Below, piece by piece: positions 6,560 to 13,606 of a DNA stretch of 14,902 nucleotides (position 1 is its first letter; every line of letters starts with the position of its first letter). The notes under the pieces are model-generated. The model was given only the letters and a program-made list of their open reading frames with translations. It did not search any database and had not been told where the DNA came from. Location: contig DATKXG010000078.1 of the NCBI GenBank assembly GCA_035529175.1, positions 1-14,902 of the forward strand, read 5' to 3'. This DNA is from Sva-07 sp035529175 (lineage in GTDB: Bacteria > Actinomycetota > Acidimicrobiia > Acidimicrobiales > Ilumatobacteraceae). Both the position numbers and the translations under genes were made by a program.

Positions 6560-7999
6560 ATGAGCAACGACCCTGCGAACGGCGACACCCAGTACGACCA
6601 GCGAGCCCTCGATGCAATCGCCGACGCGGAGCCGTATCCGTTCTGGCTCGAGAGTGCCGACATCCCCGAGTCCAACCCGACGCTCGTGCGCGACGAACAC
6701 TGCGACCTGTGCATCGTCGGCGGCGGCTACACCGGGTTGTGGACCGCGGTGATCGCCAAGGAACGCGACCCGTCGCGCGACGTCGTGCTGATCGACAAGG
6801 GCGAGGTCGGTGGCGCGGCGAGCGGGCGCAACGGCGGCTTCATGGAGGCCTCGATCACCCACGGCGTCGGCAACGGCATCGACCGCCACCCCGACGAGAT
6901 CGACACGCTCGAAGAACTCGGCCTGCGGAACCTGAACGACATCGAGTCGACGATCGAGCGGTACTCGATGGACTGCGACTACGAGCGAAACGGCGTGATC
7001 GACGTCGCCCACGTCAACCATCCGCCGTCATACCTCGACGAGCTGCGCGAGGAACACGACCTGTTGCGCTCGCTCGGCCAGCAGGTCCAGTGGCTCGATC
7101 AGGACGCGATGCGCTCCGAGGTCAACTCGCCGACCTACACCGGTGGATTGTTCCGGATGGGACGCGCCGCGCTCGTCGACCCCGCCAAGCTCGCCTGGGA
7201 GCTCAAGCGGGTGGCCGAGGAACTGGGTGTGCGGATCTACGAACACACCAAGGCCACCTCGGTCGACAAGGACGGCCGCGGCGTGGCCGTGGTCACCCCG
7301 CTCGGCACGATCCGCTGCGCCAATGCGGTGCTCGGCACCAACGCCGACAAGCCGTTGCTGAAGCGCATCAGGCAGTACATGGTGCCGGTGTACGACTACT
7401 GCCTCGTGACCGAACCGTTGTCGAGCGAGCAGCTCGACCGCATCGGCTGGGCCAACCGCCAGGGCTTGTCCGACATCACCAACCAGTTCCACTACTACCG
7501 GCTCACCTCCGACAACCGGATCCTGTGGGGCGGCTACGACGCGATCTACTTCTGGGGTTCGAAGGTGTCGACCGAACGCGAGAGCCGCCCCGAGACCTGG
7601 GCAAAGCTGTCGGGCCACTTCTTCGAGACGTTCCCGCAGCTCGACGACGTCCAGTTCACCCACACCTGGGGCGGTGCGATCGACACCAGCACCCGGTTCT
7701 CGGTCTTCTTCGGCTCAGCGATGTCGAACCGGGTCGTCTACGCGGTCGGCTACACCGGCCTGGGCGTCGCCGCGACGAGGTTCGCGGCATCGACGATGCT
7801 CGACCTGCTCGCCGGCAGGAAGTCGATCGCGACACAGACCGACTTCGTCAAGGAGAAGCCGCTGCCGTTCCCGCCCGAGCCGTTCCGGTTCATCGGGATC
7901 CAGGCCACTCGATGGTCGCTCGATCGCGAGGACAAGACGGGCAAGCGCAACGCCTGGCTGCGCACCCTCGACCGGATGGGCCTCGGCTTCGACTCCTGA
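6560..7999 (+). CDS. DAO-type FAD-dependent oxidoreductase
   Basis: The product is 479 residues. After an N-terminal extension of about 48 residues comes the dinucleotide-binding motif DLCIVGGGYTGLWTA (49-63), with GGGYTG at 54-59, and Asp79 at the end of the second strand (VVLIDK). SGRNGGF (88-94) is the flavin-contact motif typical of glycine/D-amino-acid-oxidase relatives such as gamma-glutamylputrescine oxidase. Near the C-terminus HTWGGAIDTSTRF and VGYTGLGVAATRFAA are characteristic of this family. It should oxidise an amine or amino acid and reduce FAD. The substrate cannot be named, and no putrescine-pathway partners are nearby. A C-terminal extension of about 60 residues follows the FAD domain. 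The start is supported by the TACGAT box and a weak GTGAG. Confidence 0.85.
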   Translation: MSNDPANGDTQYDQRALDAIADAEPYPFWLESADIPESNPTLVRDEHCDLCIVGGGYTGLWTAVIAKERDPSRDVVLIDKGEVGGAASGRNGGFMEASITHGVGNGIDRHPDEIDTLEELGLRNLNDIESTIERYSMDCDYERNGVIDVAHVNHPPSYLDELREEHDLLRSLGQQVQWLDQDAMRSEVNSPTYTGGLFRMGRAALVDPAKLAWELKRVAEELGVRIYEHTKATSVDKDGRGVAVVTPLGTIRCANAVLGTNADKPLLKRIRQYMVPVYDYCLVTEPLSSEQLDRIGWANRQGLSDITNQFHYYRLTSDNRILWGGYDAIYFWGSKVSTERESRPETWAKLSGHFFETFPQLDDVQFTHTWGGAIDTSTRFSVFFGSAMSNRVVYAVGYTGLGVAATRFAASTMLDLLAGRKSIATQTDFVKEKPLPFPPEPFRFIGIQATRWSLDREDKTGKRNAWLRTLDRMGLGFDS

Positions 8000-8030
8000 T
8001 TGCATCGCGGGTCAGACCCGTGATGTAATC
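7998..8030. terminator. Long hairpin, bidirectional terminator between convergent genes
   Basis: Fifteen bases (7998-8012) pair with 8016-8030 around the 3-base loop CAG. The stem is continuous, with only two G-U pairs when read on this strand. It begins within the stop codon of the FAD oxidoreductase and ends 9 bases before the stop of the minus-strand GH13 gene, filling most of the 40-base gap. On the plus strand it starts GATTGC and ends TGTAATC. This is the strongest hairpin I see in the window. Confidence 0.8.
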
Positions 8031-8039
8031 CGACGGCGT

Positions 8040-9845
8040 CTACCGGCCGAGGACGACGATCGAGCGAGGGCCGACGGTGACCGCTGAGCCCGACGGCGGA
8101 GCGGACTCCAGGCTGTTCACCACGTCGGAGGTCGTGTAGATGACGACGCGCCAGTCGCCGGGCACCTGGACGGTGAACTCGACCGGCTCCCACCACATGT
8201 TCGCCATCACGTAGAGACCGTCCACGGCCCAGGCGATCGAGCGCGACTCGTGGCCGACATCAGGGCCGCCGTTGGCGCCGAACGTCGTCAGTCGGCTCCC
8301 CCACCGCTCCGGATCCCACAGCACGGGATGCGCAGCCCGCACGGCCAGCACGTCACGCACGAAGCGTTCGTGGCCCGCCCACTCTGCTGCCCGACGCCAG
8401 TCGAGCCACGAGGTCTCGTTGTCCTGGTTGTAGGCGTTGTTGTTGCCGCCCTGCGTGCGAGCGAACTCGTCACCGGCGACGAACATCGGCACACCGTGGC
8501 TGAGCAACAAGAGACACACCGCGTTGCGCAACTGGCGACGACGCAACTCCATCACGTCGTCGGGCACGTCGACGTCGCCCTCCCACCCGCAGTTCCACGA
8601 GCGGTTGTGGTGGTGACCATCGGTGTTGTCCCAGCCGTTGGCCTCGTTGTGCCGATGGTCGTAGGCGACCAGGTCGTACATCGTGAAGCCGTCGTGCGCC
8701 GTCAGCAAGTTCAGCGAGCACATCGGCGACGTGAACAGGTCCGGACTGCCATCGAGCCGCTGCACCATCAGCGGCACCATGCCCGGCTCGCCGCGAAGGA
8801 AGCCACGCACGTCGTCGCGGAACTCGCCGTTCCACTGCATCCATCGTTGGTCCGGGAAGTCCGGGCCGAGCAGGTACCGGGCCATGTCCCACGGCTCGGC
8901 GACCAGCCGCACACCGCGACGCTCGCCCCAGTCGCCGATGGAGCGGACGAAGTCGGCATCGCGAGCGAGCACGGCCGCGAGATCGAACCGGAACCCGTCG
9001 ACGCCCAGGTCGGCGAACCGGTCGAGGCACTCCATGGTCAGCCGGCGCGACTGCGGCGAATGCGCGTCGACGACGTTGCCGGTCCCCGCGTCGTCGAGAT
9101 ACGTCCCGTCTGGGTGCACGACGTAGTACTCGCGCTCGTCGAGGATCCGCAGCGAGTACGACGGCCCGGACGGATCGGCCTCGGTGGTGTGGTTGACGAC
9201 GACGTCGAGCCACACCTCGATGTCGTGGTCGTGGGCGGCGTCGACGAGCTCGGCGAGCTCCTCGGCGGGGCGATCGCCCGCTGCGTACTGTCGATGGACC
9301 GCGCCGAACACGAGCGGCATGTACCCCCAGTAGTTGCCCTCGTCGGGGTCGTACTGGTGGACCGGGAGCAGCTCCAGCACGGACACGCCGAGCTCGGCGA
9401 GGCGCGGGAGTTCGTCGATCGCCGCGCGAAACGTGCCGGCGTCGGGCCGCTGGCGACCGGCGGTGAGACCACGGACATGGGCCTCGTACACGACGAGCGG
9501 TCGGGTGGTGTGGCGCTGTGGGCGCCGCCGCGGCCACGGCGCCGCGACAGCGCGCGGGAAGTCGGCGTCGTCCGACGAAGCGTTGCGTTTGTTGGCGTCA
9601 CGGGAATGACCCGGAGGGAACCACACCTCGGTCGCACGGGGATCGAGCGCGAGCCGATCACCGGACACCGCGATCACGTAGTGCGCCCCGGTCGGCACCT
9701 GACCGATCCAGTCACCGGTGCGCCGGTCGCGTTCGAGCGCAATGCGCGGTCCACCGTCGACGCGGGCCTGGACCCAGCTGATGCCCGACGTGTGGATGGC
9801 GATGTCGAACCAGTCGTCGTGCTCGGGCTCGCCAGTCACCGCCAC
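8040..9845 (-). CDS. glgX: Glycogen-debranching/isoamylase-type GH13 enzyme (GlgX-like)
   Basis: The product has 601 residues from GTG 9845 (GTG 9839 is also possible). The open frame runs back to 10064, but that part overlaps coxD and does not look like a GH13 N-terminus. A short CBM48-like N-terminal domain (about 10-75) precedes the catalytic barrel. GlgX landmarks are YEAHVRGLT (120-128), EGNYWGYMPLVF (169-180), region I DVVVNH (214-219), region II GFRFDLAA (284-291, nucleophile Asp288), region III VAEPWD (315-320, acid/base Glu317), region IV LTAHDGF (381-387, Asp385) and GNNNAYNQDNETSWLDW (467-483). All three catalytic acids are present. The family hydrolyses alpha-1,6 branches in glycogen or limit dextrins in the cytoplasm. 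It is about 50-100 residues shorter than typical GlgX, mainly at the N-terminus. No other glycogen gene is in the window. I see no clear ribosome site or -10 box. Confidence 0.85.
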   Translation of the reverse strand: MAVTGEPEHDDWFDIAIHTSGISWVQARVDGGPRIALERDRRTGDWIGQVPTGAHYVIAVSGDRLALDPRATEVWFPPGHSRDANKRNASSDDADFPRAVAAPWPRRRPQRHTTRPLVVYEAHVRGLTAGRQRPDAGTFRAAIDELPRLAELGVSVLELLPVHQYDPDEGNYWGYMPLVFGAVHRQYAAGDRPAEELAELVDAAHDHDIEVWLDVVVNHTTEADPSGPSYSLRILDEREYYVVHPDGTYLDDAGTGNVVDAHSPQSRRLTMECLDRFADLGVDGFRFDLAAVLARDADFVRSIGDWGERRGVRLVAEPWDMARYLLGPDFPDQRWMQWNGEFRDDVRGFLRGEPGMVPLMVQRLDGSPDLFTSPMCSLNLLTAHDGFTMYDLVAYDHRHNEANGWDNTDGHHHNRSWNCGWEGDVDVPDDVMELRRRQLRNAVCLLLLSHGVPMFVAGDEFARTQGGNNNAYNQDNETSWLDWRRAAEWAGHERFVRDVLAVRAAHPVLWDPERWGSRLTTFGANGGPDVGHESRSIAWAVDGLYVMANMWWEPVEFTVQVPGDWRVVIYTTSDVVNSLESAPPSGSAVTVGPRSIVVLGR

Positions 9846-9902
9846 ATGATGCCGGACAACGGGTTGCGTTCGGCCAAGCAGGCGACATCGCAGGCCCTCC
9901 GG

Positions 9903-9908
9903 TAGCGT
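9903..9908 (+). promoter_or_regulatory. -10-like box TAGCGT, probable leaderless promoter of the cox accessory operon
   Basis: TAGCGT ends 7 bases before the ATG at 9916, with no Shine-Dalgarno sequence. It lies in the 70-base gap between the divergent GH13 gene and coxD, the expected place for the operon promoter. I see no convincing -35 element at normal spacing. Confidence 0.55.
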
Positions 9909-9915
9909 CGCGTCG

Positions 9916-10857
9916 ATGACACCTGACACCGTCGCCGGTGCACTCTCACGGCACGGGTACCTGCCCGACGAGGGGATCTCGACGGCGGTGTTCCTGGCGA
10001 TGACGTTGCACCGGCCGCTGCTCCTCGAGGGCGAGGCCGGCGTCGGCAAGACCGAGCTGGCCAAGACACTGGCAGCGGCGACCGGTGGCCAGCTGATCCG
10101 CCTGCAGTGCTACGAGGGCATCGACGTGTCACAGGCCGTGTACGACTGGGACTACGCGCGCCAGCTGCTGCACCTGCGCGCCACCGAGGCCACGGGCGAG
10201 TCGACCACCCGCACCGCCGACGAACTCGAAGCCGAGCTGTACGGCGAACGCTTCCTGATCAAGCGGGCGCTGCTGCGGGCGATCGAACCCGTCGAGGGGC
10301 CACCGCCGATCTTGCTGATCGACGAGATCGACCGCGCCGACGACGAGTTCGAGGCCTACCTGCTCGAGGTGCTGTCCGACTTCCAGATCACGATCCCGGA
10401 AGTCGGCGTGTTCCGCGCCGAGCGTCCGCCGATCGTCATCCTCACCTCGAACCGCACCCGCGACGTGCACGACGCGCTGAAGCGGCGCTGCCTGTACCAC
10501 TGGGTCGAACACCCGGGCTTCGAACGCGAGGTGGCGATCGTCAAGCTGCGCGTTCCCGGCATCGAGGGCGAACTCGCGAGACAGGTCGCAGGGGCCGTTG
10601 AGGCGCTGCGCGGCCTGTCGCTGTACAAGCCACCGGGCGTTGCCGAGACCATCGACTGGGCGGCCGCGTTGGGTCAACTCGGCGCCACCGAACTCGACGA
10701 GCGCGTCGTCGCGAACACCCTCGGGACCGTCGTGAAGTACCGCGAGGACAGCCAACGCGTCGAGCAGCACGGCGTGGCCGACCTCGTGCAGCAGGCCATC
10801 GCCGCCGGACGCGCCCATCGCGAAGTGCCCGGCCAGCTCACCATCGACGACACGTGA
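9916..10857 (+). CDS. coxD: MoxR-family AAA+ ATPase, CoxD-like
   Basis: The product is 313 residues. It has Walker A GEAGVGKT (39-46), Walker B ILLIDEID (132-139), sensor-1 region ILTSNRTRD (175-183) and the arginine-finger region ALKRRC (187-192). The segment ERPPIVILTSNRTRDVHDAL is typical of CoxD and its close MoxR relatives. In carboxydotrophs CoxD is needed to mature the [CuSMoO2] active site of CO dehydrogenase and works with the VWA protein CoxE. Here coxE follows directly with a 4-base GTGA overlap (10854-10857), so the two are translationally coupled. Length is normal for the family. A general MoxR/VWA pair for another substrate is the alternative, but the following XdhC genes favour the cox assignment. 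Confidence 0.88.
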   Translation: MTPDTVAGALSRHGYLPDEGISTAVFLAMTLHRPLLLEGEAGVGKTELAKTLAAATGGQLIRLQCYEGIDVSQAVYDWDYARQLLHLRATEATGESTTRTADELEAELYGERFLIKRALLRAIEPVEGPPPILLIDEIDRADDEFEAYLLEVLSDFQITIPEVGVFRAERPPIVILTSNRTRDVHDALKRRCLYHWVEHPGFEREVAIVKLRVPGIEGELARQVAGAVEALRGLSLYKPPGVAETIDWAAALGQLGATELDERVVANTLGTVVKYREDSQRVEQHGVADLVQQAIAAGRAHREVPGQLTIDDT

Positions 10858-12053
10858 AGCCACCGACCGACGCGAACCCGCAACCAGCGGTCGCTCCGGC
10901 GCCGTTGTCGGCGCCCGTGGCGGTGCCGGCGACATCCTCCGCCTCGCCGGCCGACATCGCGGTGGCCTTCACGCAGATCCTGCGTGGCCTCGGACTCAGC
11001 GTTCCCACGAGCTGCACGCACACGTTCGCCGCCGCCCTGTGCTCCACCGGCCTCGACGATCGTGACACGACCTACTGGGCCGGGCGGGCGACGCTCGTGC
11101 GCCGGATGGAGGACATCGCCCTGTACGACCGGGCCTTCGCGGTGTTCTTCGAGGGACGACGCTCGAACGGCGGCGACGACGCCCCCGACGAACCGCTGAC
11201 GATCACCATCGCCGTCGACACCGACGACGATGCCGACGACGGTGCCGACGATGCCGAAGCCGGCGACGACGACGTGATCGAACTGCGGTTCTCCGCCACC
11301 GAGATCCTGCGACACAAGGACTTCGCCGACTACTCCCCCGACGAACTCGCCCAGGCCCAGGAGCTGATGAGCCACCTGCGACTCGTGGGTGCTCCCCGCG
11401 CGTCGCTGCGACGCGGCCCGACGCCCAGACGCACCTCGACGCCCGACATCCGCCGCACGGTCCGCTCCGCCATCCGCGCCGGTGGTGAACCGATCGAACG
11501 GCACCACTTGGCGCCGACACCTCGGCTCCGACGACTGGTGCTGCTGCTCGACGTGAGCGGATCGATGGAGCCGTACGCACGAGCGCTCCTCCGATTCGTC
11601 CACGCCGCCGTCGCCGGTCGCCAGAAGGTCGAGGCCTTCACGCTCGGAACCCGCCTCACCCGCATCACACGCGAACTCACGAGCCGCGACCCGGACATCG
11701 CGGTCCGGGCTGCCGGCGATCGCGTCGCGGACTGGAGCGGCGGCACGCGCCTCGGCGCCGGGCTGCGCCAGTTCAACGACCAGTGGGGCGTGCGCGGTCT
11801 CGCCCGCAACTCGATCGTCGTGATCCTCTCCGACGGTTGGGACCGTGGCGATCCGGAGGAACTCGGCGCCGAGATGGAGCGGCTGCAGCGCGTGACGCAC
11901 CAGCTGATCTGGGTCAATCCGCTGAAGGTCACCCCTGGCTACGCGCCGCTGGCGCGGGGAATGGCGGCGGCGTTGCCCTATGTTGACCGTTTCGTGGAAG
12001 GCCATTCCGTGGCCGCCATGGAGGAACTGACCCGAGTGATCGCAGCGACGTGA
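10854..12053 (+). CDS. coxE: VWA-domain protein, CoxE-like
   Basis: The product has 399 residues from the GTG at 10854, which overlaps the coxD stop; no separate ribosome site is visible. An Ala/Pro-rich N-terminus (about 1-32) is followed by the helical CoxE region. An acidic stretch (about 122-140, mainly Asp) and a basic segment (about 181-205) then lead to the von Willebrand A domain. The metal-ion-dependent adhesion site is intact: LLLDVSGSME (230-239, DxSxS), GGTRLGAG (296-303, Thr298) and ILSDGWDRGD (324-333, Asp327). CoxE proteins partner with CoxD in CO dehydrogenase maturation. The acidic and basic stretches vary in the family and may be protein-contact surfaces (inference). The next gene starts 35 bases later with its own ribosome site. 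Confidence 0.88.
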   Translation: MKPPTDANPQPAVAPAPLSAPVAVPATSSASPADIAVAFTQILRGLGLSVPTSCTHTFAAALCSTGLDDRDTTYWAGRATLVRRMEDIALYDRAFAVFFEGRRSNGGDDAPDEPLTITIAVDTDDDADDGADDAEAGDDDVIELRFSATEILRHKDFADYSPDELAQAQELMSHLRLVGAPRASLRRGPTPRRTSTPDIRRTVRSAIRAGGEPIERHHLAPTPRLRRLVLLLDVSGSMEPYARALLRFVHAAVAGRQKVEAFTLGTRLTRITRELTSRDPDIAVRAAGDRVADWSGGTRLGAGLRQFNDQWGVRGLARNSIVVILSDGWDRGDPEELGAEMERLQRVTHQLIWVNPLKVTPGYAPLARGMAAALPYVDRFVEGHSVAAMEELTRVIAAT

Positions 12054-12076
12054 ACGCCGCAACGTGAACACGGGCC

Positions 12077-12082
12077 GAGGAG
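12077..12082 (+). promoter_or_regulatory. Ribosome binding site GAGGAG of the small XdhC-domain gene
   Basis: GAGGAG ends 6 bases before the ATG at 12089 and is the best Shine-Dalgarno sequence seen in the window. It marks this gene as internal to a leadered operon and fixes its start. Confidence 0.7.
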
Positions 12083-12088
12083 CTGAAC

Positions 12089-12406
12089 ATGCACGACCTA
12101 CTGGATGACATCGACCGCTGGAGGACCGCCGGGCACCGCATCGCCGTGGCCCGTGTGGTCGACATCGAGGGCTCGGGTCCGCGCGATCCGGGCGCCGCGA
12201 TGGCCGTGACCGACGACGGCGAAGTCGCCGGCAGCGTCAGCGGCGGCTGCGTCGAAGGCGCCGTCGTCGCCGAGGCGTTGGCGATCCTCGACGGGGAACG
12301 CGAGCCGGGCGTGATCACCTTCGGCTACTCCGACGACGAGGCCTTCGCCGTCGGCCTCACCTGTGGCGGCACGATTCACCTCTACATCGAGGAACTCGAC
12401 TGGTGA
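12089..12406 (+). CDS. Stand-alone XdhC/CoxI N-terminal domain protein
   Basis: This 105-residue protein is equivalent to only the N-terminal domain of XdhC. It has the family motifs DIEGSGPRDPGAAMAV (25-40), GSVSGGCVEGAV (48-59) and a C-terminal CGGTIHLYIEEL (92-103). In the family this domain helps load or protect the molybdenum cofactor of xanthine- and CO-dehydrogenase-type enzymes, and the Cys-Gly-Gly element lies close to the cofactor-handling site. The Rossmann domain that normally follows in the same chain is encoded by the next gene, which starts at an overlapping GTGA (12403-12406). The start is fixed by a GAGGAG site. It is not a broken gene: it has its own ribosome site, a complete domain and an orderly end. 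Confidence 0.85.
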   Translation: MHDLLDDIDRWRTAGHRIAVARVVDIEGSGPRDPGAAMAVTDDGEVAGSVSGGCVEGAVVAEALAILDGEREPGVITFGYSDDEAFAVGLTCGGTIHLYIEELDW

Positions 12407-13245
12407 GCGACTCGTCCGTTGGCGGGCCCGAGCACAGCCCCGGCGCCACCCTGTTCGAGCGCTACGCCGCGCTGCTGCGGGCGGAGCAGCCCGTTGCGCT
12501 GGCGACGGTGATCGATGGGCCACAGGTCGGCGCCAAGCTGCTCGTCGAGCCGGGCCGGACGCCCCTCGGCACGCTCGGACACCCCGAGCTCGACCGGGTC
12601 GTCGCCCGCGACGCCCTCGCCGAACTCGAAGCTGCCCAGTCGGGCGTGCGCAACTATGGACCCGAAGGCCAGACCACGCCCGAGGACCTCGTCGACCAAC
12701 CGACCGTACGCATCTTCGTCGAATCGCACGCGCCACCGCCGCAGATGTGGATCTTCGGCGCCGTCGACTTCACCGCAGCGCTCGCCCGGGTGGCCAAGGT
12801 GCTCGGGTACCGGGTCGTCGTCTGCGACGCACGCGAGGTGTTCGCCACCCGGCGACGGTTCCCGATGGCCGACGAGGTGAAGGTCACCTGGCCGACTCCC
12901 GTGTTCGACGATCACGGCCACGAACTCGGCTCGCGTGACGCCGTGTGCATCCTCACCCACGATCCGAAGTTCGACGTCCCTGCGGTGCAGGGCGCTCTGG
13001 CCACCAAGGTCGGCTACATCGGCGTGATGGGCAGCCGATCCACCCACCAGCGACGCACCGAACGACTCGTCGAGGCCGGCGTCACGCGCGAACAGCTCGA
13101 CCGGTTGATGTCACCGATCGGGCTCGACATCGGTGCGCGTACCCCCGAAGAGACCGCCGTCTCGATCTGCGCCGAGATCATCGCCCGCCGCACGGGCCGC
13201 AACGTTCCCTCACTCAAAGACGGCGACGGCGCGATCCATAGCTAG
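12403..13245 (+). CDS. XdhC-family protein with Rossmann C-terminal domain
   Basis: The product has 280 residues from GTG 12403, which overlaps the upstream stop; GAGGA at 12389-12393 is the ribosome site. Residues about 15-85 resemble a second, degenerate XdhC/CoxI N-domain: LATVIDGPQVGAKLLV is recognisable, but GTLGHPELDRVV replaces the GSVSGGCVEGAV type and there is no CGG. Residues about 113-265 form the XdhC Rossmann domain: MWIFGAVDFTAAL (115-127), VVVCDAREVFATRRRFP (138-154), LTHDPKFD (184-191), IGVMGSRSTHQRR (206-218) and SPIGLDIGARTPEETAVSI (237-255). The nucleotide-binding glycine motif is altered (GAVDFT instead of GAGHVG), which from memory is usual in actinobacterial CO-dehydrogenase-linked members. 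It probably forms a complex with the preceding small protein to mature the molybdenum cofactor. Confidence 0.87.
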   Translation: MSDSSVGGPEHSPGATLFERYAALLRAEQPVALATVIDGPQVGAKLLVEPGRTPLGTLGHPELDRVVARDALAELEAAQSGVRNYGPEGQTTPEDLVDQPTVRIFVESHAPPPQMWIFGAVDFTAALARVAKVLGYRVVVCDAREVFATRRRFPMADEVKVTWPTPVFDDHGHELGSRDAVCILTHDPKFDVPAVQGALATKVGYIGVMGSRSTHQRRTERLVEAGVTREQLDRLMSPIGLDIGARTPEETAVSICAEIIARRTGRNVPSLKDGDGAIHS

Positions 13246-13251
13246 TTGCTC

Positions 13252-13402
13252 GGCCTCACCGCAGGCCTCCGCGCAACGATCGGGGTCGGCCTCGCTCCGG
13301 CTCGTCGCTGGCGCTTCCCTCCGTGTCTGCGAGGCCTCACGGCGAGTCCCAGCGCAACGATCCAGGTCGGCCTCGCTCCGGCTCGTCGCTGGCGCTTCCC
13401 TC
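13252..13402. repeat. Two-copy direct repeat, 51-base core, period 81
   Basis: The core at 13271-13321 recurs at 13352-13402 with 2 mismatches in 51 bases (GGGG versus CAGG near 13282-13285). Similarity extends weakly upstream (GGCCTCAC at 13252 and 13333), giving a degenerate tandem duplication of 81 bases. The core is GC-rich and contains CTCGCTCCGGCTCGTCGCTG. Within it GGCCTCGC (13288-13295) is inverted as GCGAGGCC (13329-13336), a possible stem with a 33-base loop. No coding function is evident. Confidence 0.85.
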
Positions 13403-13412
13403 GCCGGCGGTG

Positions 13413-13590
13413 ATCCAGCGATGAGCGAACCGACCCAATAGCGACACTTGACTCATCGCAGCGGGGGCAACACATCCAGCGATGAGCGAACCGACCGGAT
13501 AGCGACACTTGACTCATCGCAGCCCGGGCAACACATCCAGAGATGAGCGAACCGACCCAATAGCGACACTTGACTCATCGCAGCGGGGGC
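13413..13590. repeat. Three tandem 61-base repeats, each with an inverted pair
   Basis: The copies start at 13413, 13474 and 13535, an exact 61-base period; the third is cut short at 13590 (56 bases). Copy 2 differs from copy 1 at four bases and copy 3 differs at one. Each unit has GCGATGAG then, 26 bases on, CTCATCGC, a perfect 8-base inverted repeat in copies 1 and 2 (13418-13425 with 13452-13459 in copy 1). Copy 3 has GAGATGAG, which costs one pair. The unit is visibly less GC-rich than its surroundings. There are no spacers between copies, so it is a tandem array and not a CRISPR. Confidence 0.92.
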
Positions 13591-13606
13591 CGCGGGCAGT
13601 GCGGGG

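Larger units (their letters stand above)
13246..13606. other. 361-base gene-free region holding two tandem-repeat families
   Basis: This gap lies between the stop of the XdhC gene (plus) and the stop of the NlpC/P60 gene (minus), so both neighbours end into it. It holds two copies of a 51-base repeat (period 81) followed by nearly three copies of a 61-base repeat. Short open frames cross it on both strands, but they only translate the repeats and lack ribosome sites. Apart from the repeats I see no other gene or terminator hairpin, so the repeats themselves may end transcription. Confidence 0.85.

Noticed and set aside
8250..9905. A 551-codon open frame on the plus strand opposite the GH13 gene
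   Set aside because: It is a shadow frame: the minus-strand reading has every GH13 motif, while this one is rich in His/Arg/Val/Pro with no recognisable domain. Long antisense frames are expected in DNA this GC-rich.
12089..12406. The small XdhC-domain gene as a frameshifted pseudogene of one longer XdhC
   Set aside because: It has its own strong ribosome site and an intact domain, and the next gene has its own second N-domain, so joining them would not restore a normal XdhC.
13422..13562. Mini-frames ATG...TAG (MSEPTQ/MSEPTG) repeated in each 61-base unit, and a minus-strand frame crossing the array
   Set aside because: Six-residue frames without ribosome sites are a by-product of the repeat. 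The minus-strand frame merely translates both repeat families.
13413..13590. CRISPR array
   Set aside because: Only three units, directly abutting with a 61-base period and no variable spacers; no cas genes are visible in the window.
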